Assembly (NCBI GenBank): GCA_001931535.1
Contig: CP016211.1
Coordinates: forward strand, 5,129,573-5,193,572
DNA length: 64,000 bases
Direction of reading: 5' to 3'
Source of the DNA: Minicystis rosea
GTDB lineage: Bacteria > Myxococcota_A > Polyangia > Polyangiales > Polyangiaceae
Made by a program: the position numbers and the translations under genes
Shown here: positions 9,397-17,865 of the stretch, piece by piece
How the letters are laid out: every line of letters begins with the position of its first letter
How positions within the stretch are numbered: the first letter of the stretch is position 1
The notes under the pieces: generated by a model
Told to the model about the DNA's origin: nothing
Seen by the model: the letters and a program-made list of their open reading frames with translations, nothing else
The model's database searches: none

Positions 9397-9426
9397 GACC
9401 AATGCGCAGACAAGAAGCACGGGGCC
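9393..9426 (-). repeat. Right terminal repeat of the insertion sequence
   Basis: Inner arm ATGAGACCAATGCGCA at 9393-9408, central GACAAGAAGC at 9409-9418, outer arm ACGGGGCC at 9419-9426. It carries the transposase stop codon. The central ACAAGAAGC (9410-9418) is in the same orientation as in the left end. Confidence 0.85.
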
Positions 9427-9443
9427 TCCCGCGGCCTCCCTGA

Positions 9444-10910
9444 TCAGGGGACCATCTTGGCGACGAACCCGCTGGTCGTCTCCTGGTCTCCTTCCAGCAT
9501 GGATTGGCCGTCGAAATCGAGCGACTCCCCGTACGATCCCACCGCGACGAGCTCGCCGTCGCGGCTCAGCGCGACGTCATAGGGCATCTCACTCCCGGGG
9601 CCGGAGAGGACGGCGCTGTAAAGGGCTTTGCCCTCTGCGTCGAGCTTGGCCACGTAGACATCGCTGCTCGTCACGTCGGGCTTGCTCGGGAGCTGCATGG
9701 TGCCGAAATCGAGCCCGCCCCAGAACGTGCCGGTGAGGCCTACGGCGCCCGCGGCATCGACCGAGACCCCGAAGACGTACACCGATCCATCGTTCTGCGC
9801 GGCGAGGGTCTTGGACCACACCTCGACGCCGGTCCCACCGAGCTTGGAGATCTGGATTGCCGTGGGCGAGACACCGACGAAGACGGTGGATCCGACGACC
9901 ACGTTGCCGGCGCCGTCGAAGGCGGCGGTCTGCGCGAGGAGCTGATCGTGCCCCGTGCTGAAGACGTGGTTGCCGCTCCCGTCGACCTCGACGACGAACC
10001 CGCCGATGCCGAACGCGCCCGGCAGCTCGCCGCCGCCGAAATCGGGGTATCCGGAGTAACTCCCCACCACGACCGCCGCCCCGGACGCGGACACCGCGAT
10101 GGCCTTGGTCTCCACCTCGCCGTCGCTCGTCGCCGTGGTGAGCCGCCGACTGTAAACATGCTTCCCGCTCGCGTCGTACTTGGCGACGAACGGCGCGCCG
10201 CTCAGGTTCACGGTGCCGCCGCCGAAATCGAAGGGAGCGTCGGAAAGCCCCGTGACCATCACGTCGCCCGCGGTATTCGTGGCGACCTGTGGCGACGTGG
10301 CGGAATCCGAGCTCGGGAGTTGCTTGGCCCAGAGCACGTGACCTTCGCCGTCGAGCTTCACGACGAAGGTGCCATACGTCGGCGCCGTGAGCTTCGTGCC
10401 GTCGAAATCGATGGACGAGAGGAAATAACCGCTCGCGAGCAGGTTGCCTTGACCGTCCGCGACGACCTTCGAGACATAGGCATAGCCGCTCCCCCCGAAG
10501 GCCTTGCTGAAGACATGATGACCCTTGGTGTCGAAGCTCGCCACGAAGATGGTATCGGGCTTCTGCGCTTGGATCGGGCCGCCGCCGAGGTCCATCGATC
10601 CCTCGAAAGTCCCTGCCACCAGGACGCGCCCATCTTCCGCCGTCGCGACCCCTTGAACGGCCTTGCCGACAGCGCGACTCCAATGCGCAGGCCCCGTATC
10701 GCCCCCACCCGTGCCGCCGTGTCCGCCGCTGCCGCCGGTACCACCGCTGCTGCCCGCGCCGCTGCCGCCCGCGCCGCCGCTGCCTCCGTGGCCTCCGGTC
10801 CCGTGATTGCCATTGGAGGTGGAGCAAGCCGCGAGCGACACGAGGCACACGACGCCGATCGCGCCCGTGAGCCCGCGCCGGAGGCGCCGGCTCGAAGAAG
10901 AAAGAGTCAT
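9444..10910 (-). CDS. Beta-propeller-like repeat lipoprotein
   Basis: A 488-aa exported lipoprotein. The signal ends at a lipobox (VCLVSLAAC), followed by a Gly/Ser/His-rich linker of about 40 residues and then a body of repeated units of about 50 residues. Each unit pairs a phrase like VAGTFEGSMDLGGG or ASGYFLSSIDFDG with FVVKLDGEGHVLWAKQL or FVASFDTKGHHVFSKAF. This pattern fits SBBP-like beta-propeller blades found in many myxobacterial surface proteins. The ATG at 10910 has GAAGG eight bases upstream; the open frame extends further but the upstream part is Arg-rich and lacks coding character. It stands alone between the insertion sequence and a mixed accessory region. Ligand and role are unknown. 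Confidence 0.82.
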   Translation of the reverse strand: MTLSSSSRRLRRGLTGAIGVVCLVSLAACSTSNGNHGTGGHGGSGGAGGSGAGSSGGTGGSGGHGGTGGGDTGPAHWSRAVGKAVQGVATAEDGRVLVAGTFEGSMDLGGGPIQAQKPDTIFVASFDTKGHHVFSKAFGGSGYAYVSKVVADGQGNLLASGYFLSSIDFDGTKLTAPTYGTFVVKLDGEGHVLWAKQLPSSDSATSPQVATNTAGDVMVTGLSDAPFDFGGGTVNLSGAPFVAKYDASGKHVYSRRLTTATSDGEVETKAIAVSASGAAVVVGSYSGYPDFGGGELPGAFGIGGFVVEVDGSGNHVFSTGHDQLLAQTAAFDGAGNVVVGSTVFVGVSPTAIQISKLGGTGVEVWSKTLAAQNDGSVYVFGVSVDAAGAVGLTGTFWGGLDFGTMQLPSKPDVTSSDVYVAKLDAEGKALYSAVLSGPGSEMPYDVALSRDGELVAVGSYGESLDFDGQSMLEGDQETTSGFVAKMVP

Positions 10911-11270
10911 GTGAATTACCTTCGAGATCAAGCTGTCGAGAAGCGATGAAGCCGCGGCCGTGCGCCGCGCTGCGCCGGCGCGCTGAGCAAGCGGGACGCC
11001 AGCGGCGAAGCTCGGGGAGACGCGGGCGCCGGTGAGCGCGCGCTGCGCGAATCGAGCAGAGCTTGCACGAGTTGCGCAGCACCGGCGCGCGGGAGCCACC
11101 GCGCGGTGAGCTGTTCGGCTCGTCACGCTCGTTCGGTGGGAGAGGCGTTCGCCGCCTCGCTCGGTATGCATGAGCTCCTGAACCGGGCATCGCGCTCTCG
11201 GCGGGCATCGTCATCGGACCTGCCGAGATTGTCGTCGCCCGCGGCAGCGACGCGTCGGCCATGAGGCTGA
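10911..11270. other. Intergenic region, nothing recognised
   Basis: About 360 bases upstream of the propeller-like lipoprotein. It should contain that gene's promoter. No convincing gene, hairpin or repeat was seen; frames across it are Arg/Ala-rich and non-coding in appearance. Confidence 0.4.
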
Positions 11271-11609
11271 CTCCACGTCACGTGTCGACGGGGCGCTCGA
11301 ATCCGGGGCACCTCGTCATCGTTCCCCGCTTGCTCCGCGACTCGTCTCTTCGAGGGGGCGAAGCTCTTCGGAGCGTTCGCCGCCGCCATCACGCTCTCCG
11401 CGTGCGTCAGCCCGTACGACGACGACGCGAGCGAAGACACGCAGGAGCTGCAGCAGGCGGTCACGAGCCGGCCGCCTTGCACGGCATCGAACGAGGGGGC
11501 CCAGATCACCGAGAGCGTCCGCGGCGGGTACAACGTCTATCAGTGCGAGTCCGGCCCATGGCAGTTGATTCGCGCCTGCAAGACCGGCGGAGTCTGCATC
11601 GATCACTGA
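11271..11609 (+). pseudogene. Small secreted-lipoprotein frame lacking a start codon
   Basis: From about 11361 the frame reads as a convincing small lipoprotein: KLFGAFAAAITLSAC, a typical lipoprotein signal and lipobox, then VSPYDDDASEDTQELQQAV, then a mature domain with four further Cys (PPCTAS, YQCESG, RACKTG, GVCIDH) ending at TGA 11607-11609. The open frame begins at 11271 after an in-frame TGA and contains no ATG, GTG or TTG before the signal. A GTG-to-GCG change just before the Lys, or a one-base shift in the G run at 11354-11358, would explain it. The TTG at 11330 is in the other frame. It may be a decayed gene, a sequencing error, or use an unusual start. It overlaps the end of the convergent gene by seven bases. 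Confidence 0.45.
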
Positions 11610-12175
11610 GCGTCGTCCGTCGCCACACCTCGCCCGCGGCGCTCCGGCTGCCCGCGCGCGATCCGATCATGATCGGGCGCGGCGTTAGCCGGGTAGCCCT
11701 TCGGCTCGCGAACGACGAGGGTCGTGCCGCCGATGCGCGCGCCGCCGGAGAGTTGGGTGACACGCACGACGCCGACCTCCCGGCCCGCGACGGCGACGCT
11801 GGCGGGCATGCGGGCCGCCGAGGCCACCCGCAGGCAGGGAACGAAGATCTGCACGCTCGACGGCGCGCCGATGGTCGCAATGCCGTTCGCGAGGTCCAGA
11901 GTGCTCGCGCCCTCGATGTCCGTGCGCGCGGTCACCTCGTCCCCCTCGAGATGCGCCTCCACGGTGGCCAACGGATCGTCATTTCCGCAGCCATAGGGGG
12001 AGCGCCGCCGCCCGTGCTTCTCGATCATCTCGAGATCGCGCCAGGGAAGGGCCGAGATCGGGAGGCTCAGGAGCAACCGGCCCTCGTGGATATCCGACTC
12101 CACGAGGAGAGAGTCCTCCTCCGAGGAGCCAATGATGTAGAAGCTCATTCCGGGATTGCCGCCTGCGAGCTTCAT
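11603..12175 (-). CDS. Unknown 190-aa protein coupled to the subtilase
   Basis: Begins MKLAGGNPGMSFYIIGSSEE and has no signal peptide or membrane helix. The sequence is a mixed alpha/beta or all-beta type with segments such as LLLSLPISALPWRDLEMIEK and GASTLDLANGIATIGAPSSV. No family was recognised. The start ATG at 12175 overlaps the TGA of the upstream subtilase gene (ATGA), so the two are almost certainly translated together. A regulatory, inhibitor or partner role for the protease is plausible from this coupling only. A longer open frame reaches upstream through the protease gene but is its shadow. Confidence 0.7.
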   Translation of the reverse strand: MKLAGGNPGMSFYIIGSSEEDSLLVESDIHEGRLLLSLPISALPWRDLEMIEKHGRRRSPYGCGNDDPLATVEAHLEGDEVTARTDIEGASTLDLANGIATIGAPSSVQIFVPCLRVASAARMPASVAVAGREVGVVRVTQLSGGARIGGTTLVVREPKGYPANAAPDHDRIARGQPERRGRGVATDDAQ

Positions 12176-14805
12176 GGGTGCACCCAGACGTTGCGCATGG
12201 CGATGTTGTTGTCGTTCGTCACGACGCTCACTCCCCCTGCCCCGACGGCTGAAAGGTCTTCGTCGTCCTCGAGGCGCACCAGCAGGCAAAAGTGACCGTC
12301 CCGGTGGGCGCTGTTGCCCGGCTCGGGAGGCGCCCAGCCGAAGTCCACGGTGGTCTCTGCATTGGGAGCCAGCGAGGGAACCGTGATCCGATTGCCCGGC
12401 CGGCTGAAGCCGGGGCCGGTGAAGAACCTCGTGCCATTCCACGCGGATGGGAATGGCAAGTTCGTCGCCGGATCCGCCCAATGGAGGTACACGTCGGTAT
12501 TGAGCGCCGTGCTGTTGCCGCGGTTTCGGACCGTGACGCGGATGATGTTGTTGAATCGCTCGGTGGCCGAGTAGGTTGGGTTCGCGACGGGGATACCGTT
12601 CTTGTCGAGGACGGCAATGTCGGGGCTTTCCCAGAACACTGGACCCGTAAACGGCTCCAGGCCCTGATCGGCGAGGTCGGTCCGGATCCAGACATCCACC
12701 GTGGCCACCTGCGGATTGCAGGCGTCTTTCATGGCCAGGATGCCGAAACCGAAGGTGTTGTTGGGAGTCGGCATGCCGCGCGTGACTGCGTTGTGCACGA
12801 GGACCTGCTTCAGGTCCGCACACGTGGCCGTGGCACCACGGCACTGGAAGAGCAAGGCACAGGCGCCCGCCACGATGGGGGCCGAGAAGCTCGTGCCTCC
12901 CGCCCCGCCCGCATATGGATAGAACTGGCCGGTGGCGACGGGCACGTTCATGTTGCGAGACGCCGGGGCATTGAGGCTCGCGCCAACCGTGGCGATCTCG
13001 GGCTTGACGCGGCCATCACGGGTCGGCCCGCGGCCGCTGAAGGCGGCGATGACCGGCGTCGGAGAGCCTTTGTCGTGAGCACCGACGGTGATGGCACGCT
13101 TCGCCGTCGCGGGGACGCCGAGCGTGAGCTGGGTGTCGTCGACGAACGGCGTCTTCCAGGCGGAGCGACCGCGATTGAATCGCTCGACCCACGCCTGGAA
13201 CGCACCGCTCAAAACGCCGGTCCCCGCGAGCGCGATGGTCCAATCTCCGCTGGGGATTTCGCTCGCCGAAGTGAGCGCGAGGAGGATGCGAATGCAGTTG
13301 TCGCCGTTGCTCGGGTCGGGCGCGACGGAGGACACCTGCACACGCACACCGGCAACATCGACGCTGGCGCGGCTCCCGGGCGCGACCGGGCCAATCACGC
13401 TTCCGTCGGGCGCGGTGAGGGTGACCTCGAAGCGGTCTTGGCCACCGTACCAAATCTCGACGGCGTCGGAGCTCGTCGCTCCGGCCGTGTAGCTCAGCGT
13501 CAGCGTCACGGAGCCCCCGGGAGCCACGACGCCTTGCGCATGGAACTGCGTGTCCGTCGCGTCTCCCGATGCCAGGGTAACGGCGCGACCGGGCTTGGCG
13601 AGGAGCGAGTCCAAGAATTGCTCGCCTGCGCTGCTACCGTCGTGCGCGCCGAGATTCGAGGTGGCGCTCAGATTGACGACGCAGGGGCGGTTGGAGGCGC
13701 GCGCAAAGATGTATGCGAATGCGTCCATCACGCCCGCGTGGTCGGCGAACAGCAAGCCGAGAGGCAACGACGATCCCTGGGGATCTCGGCCCGCCAGCGC
13801 CGGTGCGCTGACGAAGATGATTTCGGCTTTCGGGGCGGCGCCGATGTGCCGCGCGTGCGGCGGCGTACCGGCGGGATCGGCCCGCCCATTGCCCGCTGCG
13901 CATCCAGTCACGACGGTGCCGTGGCTGACGATGGCGTTGTTGATCGGCGCGTTCACCGGGATGAAATGCCGGACGACCTGGTAAGCCGTCTGTGAAGCGG
14001 CTTGTGCGGCGTAGTCCCTTTGGATGTCTGCTCGGGAGTACTCGACTCCGTACGTTCCGCTGGTCGGGCTGAAGCCCGGAAGCGTGGGCGGCGGCGCCTC
14101 GGCCCCTTGCGGGGAGAGCGATTGATCCCACAGATACGATATGCGCGACGTGCCATCGGCCTCTCGAAAATCCGGGTGGTAGAAGTCGAGCGTGTTGTCG
14201 ATCACGCCCACGATGACGCCCTCGCCGTCGATCGGCGGGGTCGCGTCGTGCAGGGTGTTCATCGCCGTCAAAACCATCGTATCGCCGAGGTCGTAGGACA
14301 GAAGCTTCGACAGCTCGATGGACCGGACCGCCACCGACCGCTCGAGGCGCTCGATGGCGGAGAGCGGCACGAACGCGGTGAAGACGTCGCACGCCTGGTT
14401 GCGTACGCGCGCGCCGAGGGACTCGAGGTCTCTGGCGCTCGCGTCCGAGAGGAGGAACGCGCTGATATAGGGCTCCTCGAACAGCGCGCCTCCACTTTTA
14501 CGCTTGGAGGGAATGTAGAGGCCCCACGTGATGGGAGCAAAAACGCTCGCGTGGAGCCGCCGGAGCTCGGCCTGGTGCTCGGCGAAGCCCTCCGCGCCCG
14601 CGGCAGAGGCGCGCGCGCAGTGGCGCGCGATGGCCTCTGCGACGGCAGTGAGCTTCGCCCTTTCGTGCGCCACCAGGCTCCGAAGCTGCTTCTTCGGGAG
14701 CGAGAGGAGGAATTCCAAACGGGCGTCGAGCTTGGGCCTAACGGGCCGTACCTTCGCTGCGCGCGATCGCGAGGATCGCGGTTTGCCGATCTTCCGTCGT
14801 GCCAT
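12172..14805 (-). CDS. Subtilisin-like serine peptidase (S8) with C-terminal beta domain
   Basis: An 877-aa S8-family protein without a signal peptide. The catalytic Asp is D203 (VIVGVIDNTLDFYHPDF), His is H295 (SHGTVVTG) and Ser is S639 (GGTSFSAPIVAG). The usual oxyanion-hole Asn segment AGN is replaced by ASGD at about D415 (TLASGDATDTQFHAQG). A beta-rich insert of about 160 residues separates this from the Ser, and a C-terminal domain of about 200 residues follows with NRGNSTALNTDVYLHW, resembling an adhesion-type beta-sandwich. The N-terminal 180 residues are basic, then helical, perhaps a propeptide. ATG at 14805 is preceded by a G run; an upstream ATG at 14865 is less likely. Coupled downstream gene at 12175. 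The substrate is unknown. Confidence 0.9.
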   Translation of the reverse strand: MARRKIGKPRSSRSRAAKVRPVRPKLDARLEFLLSLPKKQLRSLVAHERAKLTAVAEAIARHCARASAAGAEGFAEHQAELRRLHASVFAPITWGLYIPSKRKSGGALFEEPYISAFLLSDASARDLESLGARVRNQACDVFTAFVPLSAIERLERSVAVRSIELSKLLSYDLGDTMVLTAMNTLHDATPPIDGEGVIVGVIDNTLDFYHPDFREADGTSRISYLWDQSLSPQGAEAPPPTLPGFSPTSGTYGVEYSRADIQRDYAAQAASQTAYQVVRHFIPVNAPINNAIVSHGTVVTGCAAGNGRADPAGTPPHARHIGAAPKAEIIFVSAPALAGRDPQGSSLPLGLLFADHAGVMDAFAYIFARASNRPCVVNLSATSNLGAHDGSSAGEQFLDSLLAKPGRAVTLASGDATDTQFHAQGVVAPGGSVTLTLSYTAGATSSDAVEIWYGGQDRFEVTLTAPDGSVIGPVAPGSRASVDVAGVRVQVSSVAPDPSNGDNCIRILLALTSASEIPSGDWTIALAGTGVLSGAFQAWVERFNRGRSAWKTPFVDDTQLTLGVPATAKRAITVGAHDKGSPTPVIAAFSGRGPTRDGRVKPEIATVGASLNAPASRNMNVPVATGQFYPYAGGAGGTSFSAPIVAGACALLFQCRGATATCADLKQVLVHNAVTRGMPTPNNTFGFGILAMKDACNPQVATVDVWIRTDLADQGLEPFTGPVFWESPDIAVLDKNGIPVANPTYSATERFNNIIRVTVRNRGNSTALNTDVYLHWADPATNLPFPSAWNGTRFFTGPGFSRPGNRITVPSLAPNAETTVDFGWAPPEPGNSAHRDGHFCLLVRLEDDEDLSAVGAGGVSVVTNDNNIAMRNVWVHP

Positions 14806-15329
14806 GTTCCCCCCCACCGGCGACGATGCGGGCCGCGCGCCGCTCATACGGATGATAATGTGCACTGACCCACTCCCCCAGTGCCGTCATCGATACACTG
14901 GCCCGATCCGGGCGCCGACGAGGAGGGCCAGCGCCGCGCGCCCGAAGCTCCGCTAGGAATTCGGGCCTCGGCGCTCGGTCGCGCGAAGCGCGGCGGGGCT
15001 TGGGGCGGAGCCCCATCGAAACCGATGGTGATGCACGAGCGCGAAGCGCCGCCGCAAAGCGGAGACGAAGTCCGGCCACATGTGGCCGGACTTCGGGCGT
15101 GCAGCACTTGGGGATGCGATGACGTGCTCGCTCCCGCCGCGGTGCAGATTGCATATCTTCCGTTGATTCTTGGAGCCCGCGAAGCCTCCGTATCCGTTCG
15201 GTCCACCAAGCCCCTCCCCTGTCGCAGAAGCACGCGAATGACGGACTGTTCGTTCGGCAAAACTGTTGCACTCCGTTCCGCACCAAGGTGCGGTCAATGA
15301 GCAGATGCGAGAGAGATCGATTTCGTGGC
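14806..15329. other. Intergenic region with stacked hairpins and a long palindrome
   Basis: About 524 bases with no convincing gene. Between 14976 and 15058 several stems are readable: GGGGCT (14995-15000) with AGCCCC (15009-15014), and CCATCG (15013-15018) with CGATGG four bases later, set in a region of GCGCGAAGCGC-type repeats. A 30-bp perfect palindrome follows at 15066-15095. Several Arg/Pro-rich open frames cross the region but look spurious. Confidence 0.55.
15066..15095. repeat. Perfect 30-bp palindrome
   Basis: The sequence reads CGAAGTCCGGCCACA and then its exact reverse complement, with no loop and the centre between 15080 and 15081. There is no T-run after it, so a classic terminator is not supported. 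It could be a protein-binding site, a cruciform-forming repeat, or one copy of a dispersed palindromic element. Confidence 0.85.
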
Positions 15330-15575
15330 TCAGGCAGAGCGCACACGGAGCCCGTGATTGAGGGTGCCGGGATCGCCGGCGCTGCCCTTGGCGCCCGGAT
15401 GGGAGAGCCGAACGGTCGTGCGCACGCGGACAGGCGCCCGGCCGTGATCAGCCGTCGAGTCGTCCTCGGTGACGATCTCCCGGGTGGCAACCTCGTTGGA
15501 ATAGGGGGTGGCGTCGACGGCGGTGAGCGCGAGAACAGCAGCAGATCCGAGCAGCGTGGCGGTGGTGCGGAGCAT
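15330..15575 (-). CDS. Small secreted protein, hypothetical
   Basis: An 81-aa frame starting MLRTTATLLGSAAVLALTAV, which reads as a signal peptide with cleavage near VDA-TP, followed by a short hydrophilic mature part (NEVATREIVTEDDSTADHG and a basic, Gly-rich end). No Cys and no known family. There is no clear ribosome-binding site before the ATG at 15575. The secretion-like start supports it, but the length and isolation keep confidence low. Confidence 0.42.
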   Translation of the reverse strand: MLRTTATLLGSAAVLALTAVDATPYSNEVATREIVTEDDSTADHGRAPVRVRTTVRLSHPGAKGSAGDPGTLNHGLRVRSA

Positions 15576-15976
15576 GGCGAACGTCGTTGCTTTCAGGCCC
15601 TCGATGGGCGTCGGCCCCGCTCACAGCAGCGGTCATGCCAGCCAAGTTCGACGCAGAGCCACAAGAAATCGTCGTAGATCGCAGCGGTTCACCGCGTGCG
15701 CGCACGCTCCACCGCACACCACCACACGATCCGGGCGCCATCCTCCCTCGGAAGCTGACGGCCCCATCGCCACGCAACGTGCATGGCCAAGCGCGCGAGC
15801 TTGTCGAAGCGCTCTCGAGAACGCGTCCGTCGTTTTCGACGGGCCGCGCAAGGGCCGGCGAGCGCCGGCGCAACCGAAAGACCGCTGTCGGCAACGCGAG
15901 CGCCGAGCCTCAGCCCACGCCGTGGCACCCCGGTGACGATCGCGACGGGAAGAGATGACACCGCCTCGCGGCGATC
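15576..15976. other. Intergenic region, nothing recognised
   Basis: About 400 bases crossed by Arg-rich frames on both strands, none with coding character, a signal peptide or a clear start. No repeats or strong hairpins were noticed. Confidence 0.35.
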
Positions 15977-16972
15977 GTGGCAGGCCCGCTCCAAGTCTCC
16001 GTCGTGCGCGGCTTCGATGGACCGCGCATCGATTGCGATGGATGGCTCGAGCCCTTGGCGTGGCTCGCCATGCTGTGGCTCGATGACGGGAAGCTCGACG
16101 CGCTCATCGACGCCGTGGCCCGCGGAGAGCGCGCGGGGCTACGGCACACGGCGGTGAGCAGGCCGCGCGAGCCCTTCACCGAAGAGCGGGAACGGTGGCG
16201 CCGAGAGACCGGGACCGAGATCGGAGACGACGCCATGGTCATCTCCATCGAATTCATCCGCGGCCCCCTCGTGATGCCCCGCCCGGTGCTGCTGCACGTC
16301 CTCGAAGAGCTCTCGCGCTGGCGCACCGCGCCGCCGGCAACCCGATCTCTCGAATTCACCCTTGGCAAATACGATATCTGCGCCACTCGTCACCTCGGCA
16401 ACCCGCCGACAGAGCACGCCGCAGGTCACCGCCGTGATGCGAGCAGAGCAGCACCCATCGAACGGACGATGTTGATTCGGTGTCGTCTGCGCAAATCGCG
16501 CAGCTCCTCTGCGACGCCGAAGAGCGTTGATGCGGCACGCACAGCTCGGCCCGGGTCACGACGCGTCGCGACCACGAGGATGGGCCGAGCGTGCCGCCGT
16601 GCGATCAATCGTCGTTCTGCTCGGTGTCGTCGTCCTGCTCTTCGCCGTCGCCGTCCGCGCACCCGATGGAGCCCGGCAGCTCGAGATCCGGGACGCCCAT
16701 GGCCTGCGCCGGATCGGCATCGTTCGCATCGTCGGCGGTCTCGGCGTCGGCGTCATTCGCGTCGTCCGCGGTCTCGGCGTCCGCATCGTCGTTCGTTTCG
16801 CCGTCGGACGCGCCATCCCCCGTGGGGTTCGCCAGCGGGCCACCGTCGCAGATCTGCTTCGTCTGCGCGTCGATGCCATCGACGCAGTCCGCGCCTCCAT
16901 CGTCGTCCGTCTCGCCGTCGCCGTCCCCCGCCGAGCACGCCTGAACCGCCTTGCCCGAGGCGCCGGGCGTGA
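15977..16972 (+). CDS. Unknown protein; only the first half looks coding
   Basis: The GTG-started frame gives a coding-like sequence for about 150 residues: SVVRGFDGPRIDCDGWLEPL, then LAMLWLDDGKLDALIDAVAR, and EIGDDAMVISIEFIRGPLVM, continuing to about 16430. After that it becomes almost pure Arg/Pro/Ser and runs antisense through the lipoprotein gene at 16605-17357 before stopping at 16972. The likeliest reading is a gene that has lost its natural end, or a real protein of about 150 residues whose stop was lost by mutation or frameshift. No family was recognised, there is no signal peptide, and no strong ribosome-binding site is seen. Confidence 0.4.
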   Translation: MAGPLQVSVVRGFDGPRIDCDGWLEPLAWLAMLWLDDGKLDALIDAVARGERAGLRHTAVSRPREPFTEERERWRRETGTEIGDDAMVISIEFIRGPLVMPRPVLLHVLEELSRWRTAPPATRSLEFTLGKYDICATRHLGNPPTEHAAGHRRDASRAAPIERTMLIRCRLRKSRSSSATPKSVDAARTARPGSRRVATTRMGRACRRAINRRSARCRRPALRRRRPRTRWSPAARDPGRPWPAPDRHRSHRRRSRRRRHSRRPRSRRPHRRSFRRRTRHPPWGSPAGHRRRSASSARRCHRRSPRLHRRPSRRRRPPPSTPEPPCPRRRA

Positions 16973-17357
16973 TCGGCGCGATCTTGCTGCGCGCCGTGAC
17001 GGCAGGCCGGAACCGGACGGCGCCGATATCGACGCTCGCGCCGATGGACTTCACCACGACCACGGTCTCGAGATGGTCCTTGTTGCTGCGCAGGACGAGC
17101 GGCGTGACCGTACTGCCTGCTGACAGCATGAAGCGGTAGCTGCTGCCGCTCGGCAACGGAAGCGAGAACTTGCCGTCCGCAGCGACCGCAACATCGAACG
17201 ACGCGCCCTTGTCACTGACGACCGAGATGGCCGTTACCGCATCAGGGAATGACCCCTGTTGGATTTGTCCGCGGACGACCGACGATCCCTGCTGCGTCGA
17301 GCTGCAGCCCGCCGCCACGACACCTGCCAGCGCCAGCGCGCCCATCATGCTCCTCAT
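16605..17357 (-). CDS. Acidic-tail lipoprotein
   Basis: A 250-aa lipoprotein with signal and lipobox GALALAGVVAAGC. The first part, residues about 25-130, looks like a carboxypeptidase-regulatory or other beta-sandwich domain (VVRGQIQQGSFPDAVTAISV, then AVAADGKFSLPLPSGSSYRF). The second part is very acidic, with Cys-containing DGDGETDDDGGADC and CDGGPLANPTGDGASDGETN, and an 11-residue unit AETADDANDAD repeated twice in tandem. The Asp-rich motifs resemble calcium-binding type-3-like repeats. It ends with a poly-acidic tail. It stands alone; the long plus-strand frames opposite it are shadows. Confidence 0.8.
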   Translation of the reverse strand: MRSMMGALALAGVVAAGCSSTQQGSSVVRGQIQQGSFPDAVTAISVVSDKGASFDVAVAADGKFSLPLPSGSSYRFMLSAGSTVTPLVLRSNKDHLETVVVVKSIGASVDIGAVRFRPAVTARSKIAPITPGASGKAVQACSAGDGDGETDDDGGADCVDGIDAQTKQICDGGPLANPTGDGASDGETNDDADAETADDANDADAETADDANDADPAQAMGVPDLELPGSIGCADGDGEEQDDDTEQNDD

Positions 17358-17865
17358 TCGATTCTCCTCTCCAGGGGTGCTCCCCGCTCATCCACATTGG
17401 TGCGGGGCGTCGTGGACCTTCAAAAATTCCCCATGCAAAGGAGTCGCTGTCGATGCCACCGCACAAGTCGATTCTGCCCCTGCGATGATGCGCAAATCCG
17501 CTGAAGGTTCTCCATAAGCCGCGCCAAGAAGGCGATCACGCGTCGATATCGCGCAGCCGAAAGAAGGTTCGCAGCAAACGAAGAACGGCGCGCCGCGCGT
17601 GCTCCAGGCCCGTGTCCGTTCAGGTGACGTTAAGGTTCGCGTGCTCTCGTGGAATGCATGCTTCCATCGCCGCTCACCAATGCCGAGACGCTGTCCAGTC
17701 GTTGGCGTGCTCTCCGCAAACACGATGCCGTGACGTGAGCGCTCATGAGAAGGAGGCCACGCTCGAGGGAGCGCATCGAGCTCATGATCTGCCCGCTGGG
17801 CGTGCTCCCTCCCGCGAAACGCATGTCGCGGGCTGCTTCGTAGAAGCGCCTCCGAGGGCAACCGC
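17358..17865. other. Intergenic region, nothing recognised
   Basis: About 508 bases between the divergent acidic lipoprotein and the transposase remnant. It should hold the lipoprotein promoter. No signal peptide, domain or repeat was recognised in the short frames crossing it. Confidence 0.35.

Larger units (their letters stand above)
7828..9426 (+). mobile_element. IS4-type insertion sequence, complete, about 1.6 kb
   Basis: A 1599-bp element bounded by 34-bp terminal repeats at 7828-7861 and 9393-9426, with one intact transposase gene reading left to right. The ends are composite: 8 outer bases and 16 inner bases are perfect inverted repeats, whereas the nine bases between them (ACAAGAAGC) are in the same orientation at both ends. 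No target-site duplication is visible immediately outside (accgcacat on the left, tcccgcggc on the right), which suggests an old insertion or later rearrangement. It separates the metal-efflux operon from the following lipoprotein gene. The transposase stop lies inside the right repeat. Confidence 0.85.

Noticed and set aside
14995-15014. GGGGCT/AGCCCC hairpin considered as a terminator of the subtilase or its neighbour
   Set aside because: It lies upstream of the subtilase start, not after any gene end, and has no T-run.
14881-15300. 139-aa plus-strand frame over the palindromic region
   Set aside because: Its sequence is made by the stems and palindrome; no recognisable start site or conserved pattern.
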